A stretch of DNA of 64,000 nt, taken from contig CAJWBE010000006.1 in assembly GCA_913020045.1 (NCBI GenBank), positions 62,001-126,000 of the forward strand, given 5' to 3'. Positions 46,411-53,879 of the stretch are shown one piece after another. Position numbers and translations under genes: made by a program. Origin of the DNA: an uncultured Oleiphilus sp. (GTDB lineage Bacteria > Pseudomonadota > Gammaproteobacteria > Pseudomonadales > Oleiphilaceae). The number at the start of each line of letters is the position of its first letter. The first letter of the stretch is position 1. Under the pieces are notes generated by a model. That model did no database searches and was not told where the DNA came from. It was given only the letters and a program-made list of their open reading frames with translations.

Positions 46411-47614
46411 TCCTGTTAATTAGCCGAATATGACCGTCGATATCAAATTTTGCCATCGCGAAATCTTCCTCTCCCAGCGCCTCGTGCGCATCAATATTGG
46501 AGGTGCTGTAAGCTGAAAAAGGTTGCTGGTAGGTTTTGATTAGCCCTTCTACGGGAGAGGCTAGACTTTCGAGCCCAGCTTTGATGAGAGACTTATCCTC
46601 TTTGGCGATGCCTGTGAGCTTAGACTGTTTAGCTGCACTGATGAGTAGCCTAGTGATGTCATAGGCATGAATAAACCCTACACTCGCTCGAATGGCTTCG
46701 CCTGAAGCCTCTGCACCCAATTGCTGCGCTGCTGCCTTAAGCGCCCGTTCCGATAGAATAGTGCTTGGGCTATCGAAAAAATTGAATGTCGTCTGAATAA
46801 ATTGAATGTCTAATTTAGACAGGTCTTTACTGCCAATCTGCTCAGCAAAGTTTCCGCCGGTGATGCCCCAGTGGCTATAAATTGGCATTGCGAGTGGTTT
46901 TTCCAGTGTCACGACCGCTTTGCTAATCATTGCGCCCTCAGGTGAGTTGCCAACAAACAGAATACTGTCGGCATTACTCAACCGTATCTTCTCTAGTAAA
47001 AACCGGGCGTGATTATTGGTTATGTTCCAATTGAAATAATCGATACCGGCCACAGAAAGCGAGCGGCTGGCTAGTGCGCCAGCCATGGTGCGTTCGTTGG
47101 CGCGGCCCCAACCGGTGTTTTCTAATAGCAAGTAAGGTTTAGATAGCCCGGCTTGATGCAGATTTTTGACTAAAAATGCACCAGCTTTACTGTCATCTAC
47201 TGACAACCTAAAAATCCAATTTTCCTCACCCTTCGGGCGTGTAATAGGGGTTGCTGCTGCCCATGTCACGAGGGTCAATACCTGTTCGTTGTTAATAAAG
47301 TCGCGATTAGCGATTAGCGGGGGAGAGTGCAATCCTCCATAGACGGCCAGTGCATTCGGGTCAGTTACTATTCTTTCTAGATTCGCTTTACTGCGTGGCG
47401 TGCTGCCATGGTGATCAAGTGCTAGCAACTTCACGGAACGGCCGTTTAGTTGCCAATCTACCTCGTCAAATGCGGTGCGAATCCCAAGCTCTATTGATTG
47501 GGCGGAAGCGCTGTTGTTGGAATAGTCTGCGTCGATATATAGATGATAGCCATCTTCAGCGCTGACGCTGTGGCATAGAAGCAGCAGGGATAGAGTAATG
47601 AGTCGCTTTATCAT
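46403..47614 (-). CDS. Periplasmic binding protein (branched-chain amino acid/amide type), sensor partner
   Basis: 403 residues starting at ATG 47614 (upstream in-frame TTG is less likely). The signal peptide is MIKRLITLSLLLLCHSVSA. The rest is a two-lobe Peripla_BP_6-type fold (LAVYGGLHSPPLIANRDFIN, LLLENTGWGRANERTM, SILFVGNSPEGAMI). No permease or ATPase is nearby; the 8-bp overlap with the kinase gene marks it as the kinase's ligand receptor. Ligand unknown; fold relatives bind amino acids, amides or urea. Confidence 0.83.
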   Translation of the reverse strand: MIKRLITLSLLLLCHSVSAEDGYHLYIDADYSNNSASAQSIELGIRTAFDEVDWQLNGRSVKLLALDHHGSTPRSKANLERIVTDPNALAVYGGLHSPPLIANRDFINNEQVLTLVTWAAATPITRPKGEENWIFRLSVDDSKAGAFLVKNLHQAGLSKPYLLLENTGWGRANERTMAGALASRSLSVAGIDYFNWNITNNHARFLLEKIRLSNADSILFVGNSPEGAMISKAVVTLEKPLAMPIYSHWGITGGNFAEQIGSKDLSKLDIQFIQTTFNFFDSPSTILSERALKAAAQQLGAEASGEAIRASVGFIHAYDITRLLISAAKQSKLTGIAKEDKSLIKAGLESLASPVEGLIKTYQQPFSAYSTSNIDAHEALGEEDFAMAKFDIDGHIRLINRSD

Positions 47615-47673
47615 GCGTTGTGTTTCCAATGTAGCAAGCTCGGGTCATTAATTTGGAATAAAATCTATATCCT

Positions 47674-47705
47674 GTCAATTATGACATTTATAACTATTGT
47701 TATAA
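47674..47705. promoter_or_regulatory. Palindromic operator candidate in divergent gap
   Basis: 47688-47705 is TTATAAC-TATT-GTTATAA, a perfect 7-bp inverted repeat. A smaller palindrome GTCA-ATTA-TGAC lies at 47674-47685. Both fall in the 164-bp gap between the binding protein gene and the HTH-receiver gene, and could bind the latter. TTATAAC also contains -10-like sequence, so part may be promoter. Confidence 0.45.
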
Positions 47706-47778
47706 GCTAAAGAGAATAGTAAACGGACATAAAGGCAATCCGTTAAGCAAGTATAGACAACTCTAGCGAGACGATACC

Positions 47779-48393
47779 GTGACCAATAAAAGAGCACTGA
47801 CAACAGGTGAAATAGCAAAATATTGCAGCGTTAACTTTAGAACAGTTATTCGATGGATCGAAAAAGGATATCTGTCGGCATATAAATTACCCGGGCGCGG
47901 AGACAATCGCGTAACGGTTGAAGAGTTCTTGCGCTTTCTAGAGAGCAACAACATGCCGGTCCCTGAGTCGCTTTTGTCCGAGACTACCGTTGCAAACACA
48001 AAGGCAGAGGAGTTGGTTGATGCGTCACGTAAAGTCTTGGTGGTAGAAGATGAGGCCAATATGGCGAAGGCAATTCAGCGAGCATTGATTCGATCAGGTT
48101 ACGTGGTTGAGCTGGCTGCTTCGGGCGTGGAAGCTGGCATTAAGTTGGCCAACTTTCAGCCGGACCTGGTCACCTTGGATTTAAATATGCCAGGAATGAG
48201 TGGCTTAGAAGTGCTGCAATATATGAATAGCAACGAAGCTTATTCAGCCGTTAAGGTTCTGTTAGTGTCCGCTGCGGGTAAGGCAGAACTAATTCGTGGC
48301 ATGAGTAGTGGTGCCGATGCAGTGTTAGAAAAACCGTTTCAGAATGAAGAGCTATTGAGCGCCGTGAATGAATTATTGAGTGAGACGGTGTGA
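47779..48393 (+). CDS. HTH (excisionase/MerR-like) - receiver response regulator
   Basis: 204 residues with reversed order compared with usual regulators: an N-terminal HTH_17-like DNA-binding domain (LTTGEIAKYCSVNFRTVIRW, then LPGRGDNRVTVEEFLRFLE) and a C-terminal receiver domain (VLVVEDEANMAKAIQRAL, with phospho-acceptor Asp134 in LVTLDLNMPG). Start GTG 47779, with a GAG-rich ribosome site. Divergent from the binding protein-kinase pair, so it is a candidate partner of that kinase. Targets unknown. Confidence 0.88.
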   Translation: MTNKRALTTGEIAKYCSVNFRTVIRWIEKGYLSAYKLPGRGDNRVTVEEFLRFLESNNMPVPESLLSETTVANTKAEELVDASRKVLVVEDEANMAKAIQRALIRSGYVVELAASGVEAGIKLANFQPDLVTLDLNMPGMSGLEVLQYMNSNEAYSAVKVLLVSAAGKAELIRGMSSGADAVLEKPFQNEELLSAVNELLSETV

Positions 48394-48500
48394 TGACCCT
48401 GCTCATCTCGTTACATGTGCTTACAGATAGATAAAATACGTAATTGAGATTAATGACAGGTTAGACACATATTGTTATTAATGATTTAGAGGTGATTATT

Positions 48501-49847
48501 ATGCAAACTATTCTGCTAGTTGATGACGAACAAGGTATTTTGAACGCTTTAAGGCGCTTGTTTCGCAATAAAGATTATGTGGTTCACACGGCGCTGGGTG
48601 GGCAGGAGGCCTTGGCATTGCTAGCCGAAGAAAAGGTCGATCTTATTATCAGCGATATGCGTATGCCGGAGATGGATGGCGCTGAGTTTTTGCAAAAGGC
48701 GCGGGAAGCCTATCCTCTAACAGAACGTATCTTGCTCACCGGATTTTCCGAGATGGAGCTAACGGTGAGGGCGATTAATGATGGTGGAATTTATGGATAC
48801 CTTTCCAAACCATGGGACAACCAACAGGTGCTTGAGCTTGTTGAAAATGCGCTTGAGAAGCGTGAGCGTAACAAGTTCAAGAACAGGGCGCTGCATAGCT
48901 ACAAACGCCGCCAGCAAACGCTCAATGTCGACATGGAAAGAAAAGAGCGTGAGATGGCTCAAAATGCCGCGTTCGTTGATTTTGCTCATAAACAGCTAAG
49001 CGAACGTCAAGAGCAACAAGAGAAACAACTTGCCCTGTCTGAGCAGTTTGTTGATCAGGCATATCAAGAGCTACGCGATAGTTATACTGTGACAGAGCAA
49101 GTTCTCGTCAATTTGCTAGACTTGCGCGCCAAAGGGCAGCGCTTGTTTGGTCAGCGTGTTGTGGATGTGGTTGATCAGATATCACTGACACTTAATCTTG
49201 AAGACGGAAAACGAAGCATATTGGTTTCAGCCGCTAAGTTGCATAGTTTAGGGAAGGTCGGTTTTAGCGATTCGATTCTGAAGAAACCGATTGCCAAACT
49301 CAGCGAAGAAGAAGCTATTTTATATCAAGGTTACCCAGAGACGGGTGCTTGTACTTTAATGGCGATCGCTCCATATCAAGATGTCGCACAGCTTCTTTTT
49401 CAACAGAAAGAATACTTGGATGGGAGTGGTTTTCCGCACGGTTTACGAGGCGATGAAGTGAGTGATTTGGCTCAGATTCTGACCGTTGCTATCGACTATG
49501 CAGAGCACCGGTTTGGTTATACAACAGGCGAACGAATGAGTCACGAACAGGCTTTGTCGATGTTGCATGCCAACATGGGGCGTTATAGCGCAAACGTCTT
49601 GGCGTGTGTGTCATCTATCTCGCTGCAAGTTGAAGATGCTGACTCTGGTACTGAAATTGTCTTGCCTGTAATGTCGTTGCGACCGGGAATGGTTCTGGAG
49701 AAAGATATTGAGAGTGAAAGCGGCGTATTAATGCTCAGGCAAGGTGCCGAATTGAATGAGTCTGCGATTGAACACCTGGTTAATTTGGAAGTGAATATGA
49801 AGAAGAAACTAACAGTGAGTGTTCGACTATCTGTCGCTAATGATTGA
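48501..49847 (+). CDS. Receiver + degenerate HD-GYP response regulator
   Basis: 448 residues. The receiver (residues 1-115, Asp52 in IISDMRMPE) is followed by a coiled-coil linker (about 130-190) and an HD-GYP fold in which key residues are lost: the HD pair reads HSLGKVGFSD and the HHExxDGxGYP motif reads EYLDGSGFPHGL. It is unlikely to cleave c-di-GMP. HnoD of Shewanella is a degenerate HD-GYP protein acting in an H-NOX circuit, so a similar accessory role is possible here. ATG 48501 has AGAGGTG before it; an in-frame GTG at 48492 is weaker. Confidence 0.88.
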   Translation: MQTILLVDDEQGILNALRRLFRNKDYVVHTALGGQEALALLAEEKVDLIISDMRMPEMDGAEFLQKAREAYPLTERILLTGFSEMELTVRAINDGGIYGYLSKPWDNQQVLELVENALEKRERNKFKNRALHSYKRRQQTLNVDMERKEREMAQNAAFVDFAHKQLSERQEQQEKQLALSEQFVDQAYQELRDSYTVTEQVLVNLLDLRAKGQRLFGQRVVDVVDQISLTLNLEDGKRSILVSAAKLHSLGKVGFSDSILKKPIAKLSEEEAILYQGYPETGACTLMAIAPYQDVAQLLFQQKEYLDGSGFPHGLRGDEVSDLAQILTVAIDYAEHRFGYTTGERMSHEQALSMLHANMGRYSANVLACVSSISLQVEDADSGTEIVLPVMSLRPGMVLEKDIESESGVLMLRQGAELNESAIEHLVNLEVNMKKKLTVSVRLSVAND

Positions 49848-49869
49848 TCGTCTCAATTCAGAGAAGTAG

Positions 49870-49894
49870 GGGCTAGCGCGATGTGCGTTAGCCC
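49870..49894. terminator. Hairpin after the degenerate HD-GYP gene
   Basis: GGGCTAGCGC and GCGTTAGCCC form a 10-bp stem (one G-U) with a 5-base loop. It lies 22 bp after the stop codon but has no T-run, so it may be a Rho-aided terminator. Confidence 0.5.
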
Positions 49895-50176
49895 AATTCG
49901 TCGATTACATTTGCCACTTTTTCTATCGTTCTGCGTTGATCACTAAGGTCACTTCTTTCGATATCTCTTCTGTTGAATTTTGCGAGCAAGCATTAACGGC
50001 AATTCCCTCCTAACGACTACCCCAGTCTATCCTCACCTTGAGCTAACTGTCGCCATGGTCCAAGATTACTCTCTTAGAGCTTTCTTTGTGTTGTCTTCGC
50101 ACCGAACTAAAACTGCCATTCGGCTTAAGCTGCAAGCCCCCGCTACCTTCGTTTAATGAAACCTATTTTTCAGTGC

Positions 50177-50195
50177 GTCAAATTCGCAAAAATGG
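50177..50195 (+). promoter_or_regulatory. Enhancer-type box before the wecB-like gene
   Basis: On the minus strand it reads CCATTTTTGCGAATTTGAC, containing the core TGCGAA and a poor second half. A weaker TTGCGCAGCAA copy follows at 50206-50220. About 110-130 bp above the sigma-54 promoter. Confidence 0.45.
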
Positions 50196-50300
50196 AATTT
50201 TTCTTGTTTTGCGCAGCAATCTTGAAAAATGTGTTTTAAGAACGCCGTTCTAATTCGTGAAAATAAGTTATAAATATATAAAAAACAGTGGCTTATGAAG

Positions 50301-50317
50301 TTGGCACGCGAGCTGCA
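50301..50317 (+). promoter_or_regulatory. Sigma-54 promoter of the wecB-like gene
   Basis: TTGGCACGCGAGCTGCA matches the -24/-12 consensus with conserved GG and GC and standard spacing. Transcription would begin near 50329, about 22 bp before ATG 50351. Confidence 0.82.
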
Positions 50318-50350
50318 ATCACTCCCATAACAGATTATAGGAGCGCTCAA

Positions 50351-51595
50351 ATGCCATCACTGTATTACTCGCCAGCGTCAACAAGCAGACAGCGTATTAG
50401 ATCTAACATTGTGGGTCGATTGAGTGTCCTTGTCTTTTTATTGCTGTTGGCACCGTTGGCCATCGTCAACTGTTTAATATCATTGATTGAAGGCCGCTCG
50501 CCTTGGCGACGGAGCGTGGCCGCGCAGGGATTATCCTTCCCCGAATTTCAGTCTGGATGGCTACGTGATCAATGGGCTCTGCTTCTTATTGTTCGAGGTC
50601 ACCTTACCTGGTTTGACGGAAGTACCGTTAATGCTGGCGACACGCTCATTCAATCTGAGGGCCTTGTTAATGAGCGAAAACTGCATGCGCTGAGCGGCCT
50701 GGCTCAGGATGCGAGTAACGATTGCTTAGGGATGGGTGCTCGAGGTGCTAGCTACTTAGACAAAACACTGCTTCTGCTCCGCTATGGCCTTGCCAAGTTG
50801 TTTTATACCGATAGCCAGGGCAAGCACAGCAAGCAGATCAGTCTCTTCGGAATAGAAATAAATAACCTCACCATGACACAAGCGGTTGACGCTCTGCTAT
50901 CGCCGGTTTTGTTTAACGGAAACGGAAACGGAAACGGAAACGGAAACGACCGAACAAGAACAGCGTGCTTCGTGAACGTCAATTCCTTCAATTTGGCGAG
51001 GAAAAACCCAGCTTTGCATCGTGCTATCAATCAAGCGGACATCGTTTTAGCCGATGGTTCAGGCGTTCGACTAGCGGCTCAAAGAAAAGGCACTGCCTTG
51101 GCCGAGAACGTGAATGGAACAGACTTGTTACCACACTTATGTTGCCAGGCCGTGCAGAAAAGTTTGTGCGTTTTTCTGTTAGGAGGACAAAACGGCGTGG
51201 CAGACGAAGCCGCGACCAAACTTCGTGCGCTTTTTCCGGGACTAAAAATTGTGGGAACGCAGCATGGCTATTTCTCCCCATCTGAAAGTCAAGGTGTGGT
51301 CGAACAGATCAACGCGACGAATGCGGATATTGTTTTGGTGGCGCTTGGTTCGCCGAATCAAGAGGCTTGGCTCGAAGCCAATAAACATTGCTTGAACGCC
51401 AGAGTGGGCATCGCAGTAGGCGGTTTGTTCGACTTTTTCTCGGGCCGAATTCCGCGCGCACCGCTTTGGTTGCGTGAGCTAGGAATGGAGTGGGTTTGGC
51501 GTTTGATGCAAGAGCCTAAAGCAAAATTTAAACGTTATGTACTGGGGAACCCCGCGTTTCTCTATCGCATATTACGACACAAGAACGACATTTAA
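50351..51595 (+). CDS. WecB/TagA/CpsF-type glycosyltransferase with membrane N-terminus
   Basis: 414 residues. The C-terminal half (from about 165) is a GT26 domain: LFGIEINNLTMTQAVDALL, FVNVNSFNLARKNPALHRAI, the catalytic Asp in IVLADGSGVRL, VNGTDLLP and VGGLFDFFSGRIPRAP. The N-terminal 160 residues have a hydrophobic segment (LSVLVFLLLLAPLAIVNCLI) reminiscent of sugar transferases but without their catalytic motifs. Start ATG 50351 has AGGAG seven bases upstream. Inside, a hexanucleotide repeat encodes a run of Asn-Gly. It probably makes an early glycolipid. Confidence 0.88.
   Translation: MPSLYYSPASTSRQRIRSNIVGRLSVLVFLLLLAPLAIVNCLISLIEGRSPWRRSVAAQGLSFPEFQSGWLRDQWALLLIVRGHLTWFDGSTVNAGDTLIQSEGLVNERKLHALSGLAQDASNDCLGMGARGASYLDKTLLLLRYGLAKLFYTDSQGKHSKQISLFGIEINNLTMTQAVDALLSPVLFNGNGNGNGNGNDRTRTACFVNVNSFNLARKNPALHRAINQADIVLADGSGVRLAAQRKGTALAENVNGTDLLPHLCCQAVQKSLCVFLLGGQNGVADEAATKLRALFPGLKIVGTQHGYFSPSESQGVVEQINATNADIVLVALGSPNQEAWLEANKHCLNARVGIAVGGLFDFFSGRIPRAPLWLRELGMEWVWRLMQEPKAKFKRYVLGNPAFLYRILRHKNDI
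50915..50948 (+). repeat. AACGGA tandem hexanucleotide repeat inside the wecB-like gene
   Basis: Five full copies plus a partial one, encoding an Asn-Gly run of about 11 residues at the boundary before the NVNSFN strand. Hexamers keep the frame, so slippage would change loop length only. Confidence 0.9.
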
Positions 51596-51612
51596 ATGAC
51601 GGAGTTTTTATC

Positions 51613-52302
51613 ATGAGCCTATTTACTATTTTCAAAACGAATCTTGATACAGTTGACGTAAGGGATACAGGTAACGCGAAGGTTTCCCCAGCGGAGCATT
51701 ACCGAACGGGGATGCCTAAGTTTTTGCAGCAGTTCGCCGCGACACTCGGGCTAATTGTTTTGTCGCCGGTATTTCTTTTGACGGCAATGTTGGTGAGACT
51801 CGAGAGCCCAGGCGCTGTTTTCTATAGTCAGGTTAGGGTGGGAGAAAACGGCCGCCGTTTTAGAATCTATAAGTTTCGTTCGATGCGCACGGCTCAAGAT
51901 CCAAAATATGTAGATGTCAGCCAGATCCAAAGTGATCGTGAGGGTGCGTGCAAGAAACTGTTTAATGACCCACGTATCACACGTGTCGGAAAAGTTATTC
52001 GAAAGTATTCGATTGATGAACTGCCGCAATTACTGAATGTTGTCATTGGCGATATGGTGCTAATAGGTCCTCGCCCAGCCTTGCCTTGCGAAACAGATCA
52101 ATACTCATTGAAAGCGCATGGTCGTTTGAAAGCAACACCGGGCCTAACGGGTCTATGGCAAGTCTCGGGCCGCGCCGATACGAGCTTTGAGGAGCAGATT
52201 GCGTTGGATCTACGTTATGTAGAAGAACAGTCTGTTTGGGAAGATATCAGAATTCTATTTGCGACAATCCCTGTCGTTGTTTTCGGCAGAGGTGCGTACT
52301 AA
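51613..52302 (+). CDS. Undecaprenyl-phosphate sugar phosphotransferase
   Basis: Initiating transferase of polysaccharide repeat-unit synthesis. The 229-residue protein has one membrane segment (about 38-58, LGLIVLSPVFLLTAMLVRLE) and the catalytic core of the PF02397 family: GENGRRFRIYKFRSMR, RITRVGKVIRKYSIDELPQL, GDMVLIGPRPALP and ATPGLTGLWQVSGR. This is the short, monotopic form (as WbaP/WcaJ C-terminal part). GGAG precedes the ATG. It is 17 bp after the wecB-like gene and followed by a terminator. Confidence 0.95.
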   Translation: MSLFTIFKTNLDTVDVRDTGNAKVSPAEHYRTGMPKFLQQFAATLGLIVLSPVFLLTAMLVRLESPGAVFYSQVRVGENGRRFRIYKFRSMRTAQDPKYVDVSQIQSDREGACKKLFNDPRITRVGKVIRKYSIDELPQLLNVVIGDMVLIGPRPALPCETDQYSLKAHGRLKATPGLTGLWQVSGRADTSFEEQIALDLRYVEEQSVWEDIRILFATIPVVVFGRGAY

Positions 52303-52347
52303 GCAGCTCCGTTTACGTGCGGCTTTTGTGTCCAAGTTAGGACTTCG

Positions 52348-52373
52348 ACCAGTGCATTTGCACTGGTTTTTTG
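52348..52373 (+). terminator. Rho-independent terminator after the sugar transferase gene
   Basis: Perfect 9-bp stem ACCAGTGCA/TGCACTGGT, 2-base loop, followed by a T-run. It ends the wecB-like/sugar transferase transcript and sets off the next sigma-54 unit. Confidence 0.88.
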
Positions 52374-52412
52374 TTTTCAAAGTGCGAAATTCTCTTTTTG
52401 GGAATGCGAAAA
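52374..52412 (+). promoter_or_regulatory. Two enhancer-type boxes before the wza-like gene
   Basis: TTTTCAAAGTGCGAAAT (52374-52390) and TTTTTGGGAATGCGAAAA (52395-52412). Both have the core TGCGAA in the same orientation and start right after the terminator. They are 55-85 bp before the sigma-54 promoter. Confidence 0.55.
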
Positions 52413-52459
52413 CGCCCGACTAATAAATTTAAAACACATAAAAAACAATGACTTATAAG

Positions 52460-52476
52460 TTGGCATTGTGATTGCT
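52460..52476 (+). promoter_or_regulatory. Sigma-54 promoter of the wza-like gene
   Basis: TTGGCATTGTGATTGCT: -24 GG and -12 GC present with standard spacing. The predicted start is near 52488, about 95 bp before ATG 52584. Confidence 0.78.
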
Positions 52477-52583
52477 AATACCTTGGTAGTAATCAGAGCG
52501 TTGGGCACAAGCCTGATCCATTGGCTAAGACCGTACCCCTAACCAATGCTTTGAAATGATACCTAGCAAACGCAGGAGCTTTC

Positions 52584-53867
52584 ATGCCAAGAATACTAAC
52601 GACGTACCTCAAGAGATTAGCGAGGGTTAATTTGATCGGTTTTGCTGTCGTCCTTGCTACCGCTTGCACGCAGCACCATGCGTTAAAGTCACCGGCTAAC
52701 CCTAGTGATAAATTTTACGGCAACGTTAATGAAAAAGGGGAGCAAGTCAGGCATCAAAGCGGTCCGTCAGACCTGTTTGCCACAGACCTCGATTGCAGTG
52801 ATGGTGAGCAGCGATATGCGAATGTGCATTATCGCGTCGACAAGGTGATTGATGGCTTAGCCCAACCGCTGCCAAGCCGAAGTATGCAGCGTTCGTTGAT
52901 AAGTTCAGAGCTAAGTTTAAGCCCTGGCGATATGCTTGAACTCTATATCGAGAACGGGGACGGTTTTAACGGACGTTATATCGTTAGTGCTAAAGGCGGA
53001 CTCAACATACCTTATGTTAAAACGATCAATGTTCGAGGGCTGGATGTCTATGAAGCCGCTGAAAAAATTGAACTTGCCTTGGTGAGAGCAGAACTATTTC
53101 AACCGGCGACGATAGCGATCAACTTACAGGTTTTAGAGTGGGCAGAAATTGATGTCATGGTTAGCGGCGCGGTTTTTTCGCCGGGCCGACAATATATCAA
53201 TCAGAAGAAAGGGGCCTTAGTTGCCTCCGAAAAGCTGCGCGCACATGGCGACTTTAGCAGCACACGGTATTTGTCCGAAGCGTTGAGAGCAGCCTCTGGT
53301 ATTCGTCCCGATGCAAAGATTGACCAAATTATTTTGATCAGAAATGGCTGGCAATATGAAGTCGATATGAGTGGCATATTGACGGGTGCCAAAGTGAATG
53401 ATGTGCCGCTGATTGCAGGGGATCAGGTGGTCGTACCGACGACAGGCTGCTTTCAAAAACATCTGGCACGACCTAGTCAAATCACGCCAAAGGGTTTTCG
53501 CGTATTCATGTCTAACTTGATTGATTCCGCGGCGTCGAACTCCAACGCAGCCGTCGGTAGTTTTAGCACCAATTTGCCTTATGGTTCTCGCCTGCTGCAA
53601 GCAGCAATTTCAGCCAACTGTGTTGGCGGCAAGCAGTGGACCAATGCACCGAGAAAAATAGTGCTGGCGAGCACGAACCCCGTCACCGGTCAGTATCAAG
53701 TGGTGGAGCGTTCAGTGGAAGAACTGCTGCGCCAAGCACATGACCAAACACAAAATCCATATTTATTACCGAACGATGCGGTCGCTTGTTACGACTCTGA
53801 CATCACCAATGTTCGCGATATGGCCGGCTTTATGTTGGATGTATTGCTGCCAGTTAAGTTGCTGTAG
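52584..53867 (+). CDS. Wza-type polysaccharide export lipoprotein
   Basis: Outer-membrane export channel. The 427 residues begin with a signal and lipobox LATAC at about residues 24-28. The polysaccharide export motif SPGDMLELYIENGDGFNGRY with VSAKGGLNIPYVKTINVRGL is near 110-150, followed by SLBB-like strands (EIDVMVSGAVFSPGRQYINQ). A longer C-terminal part (about 300-427) is less typical and ends in DMAGFMLDVLLPVKLL. Follows a sigma-54 promoter and is 12 bp before the Wzz/Wzc-type gene. Confidence 0.9.
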   Translation: MPRILTTYLKRLARVNLIGFAVVLATACTQHHALKSPANPSDKFYGNVNEKGEQVRHQSGPSDLFATDLDCSDGEQRYANVHYRVDKVIDGLAQPLPSRSMQRSLISSELSLSPGDMLELYIENGDGFNGRYIVSAKGGLNIPYVKTINVRGLDVYEAAEKIELALVRAELFQPATIAINLQVLEWAEIDVMVSGAVFSPGRQYINQKKGALVASEKLRAHGDFSSTRYLSEALRAASGIRPDAKIDQIILIRNGWQYEVDMSGILTGAKVNDVPLIAGDQVVVPTTGCFQKHLARPSQITPKGFRVFMSNLIDSAASNSNAAVGSFSTNLPYGSRLLQAAISANCVGGKQWTNAPRKIVLASTNPVTGQYQVVERSVEELLRQAHDQTQNPYLLPNDAVACYDSDITNVRDMAGFMLDVLLPVKLL

Positions 53868-53879
53868 GGAGCAGGAAAG

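Larger units (their letters stand above)
49848..50350 (+). other. 503-bp regulatory region before the export gene cluster
   Basis: It holds a hairpin (49870-49894), enhancer-type boxes (near 50177-50195 and perhaps 50206-50220), an A/T-rich conserved block (50250-50300) and a sigma-54 promoter (50301-50317). On the minus strand a short ATG frame at 49952-49993 follows AGGAGG (50006-50011) at 12 bases, but is only 13 codons long. Confidence 0.6.

Noticed and set aside
49952-49993. Minus-strand 13-codon frame after a perfect AGGAGG
   Set aside because: The spacing (12 bases) is too long and the frame too short; probably chance in a regulatory gap.
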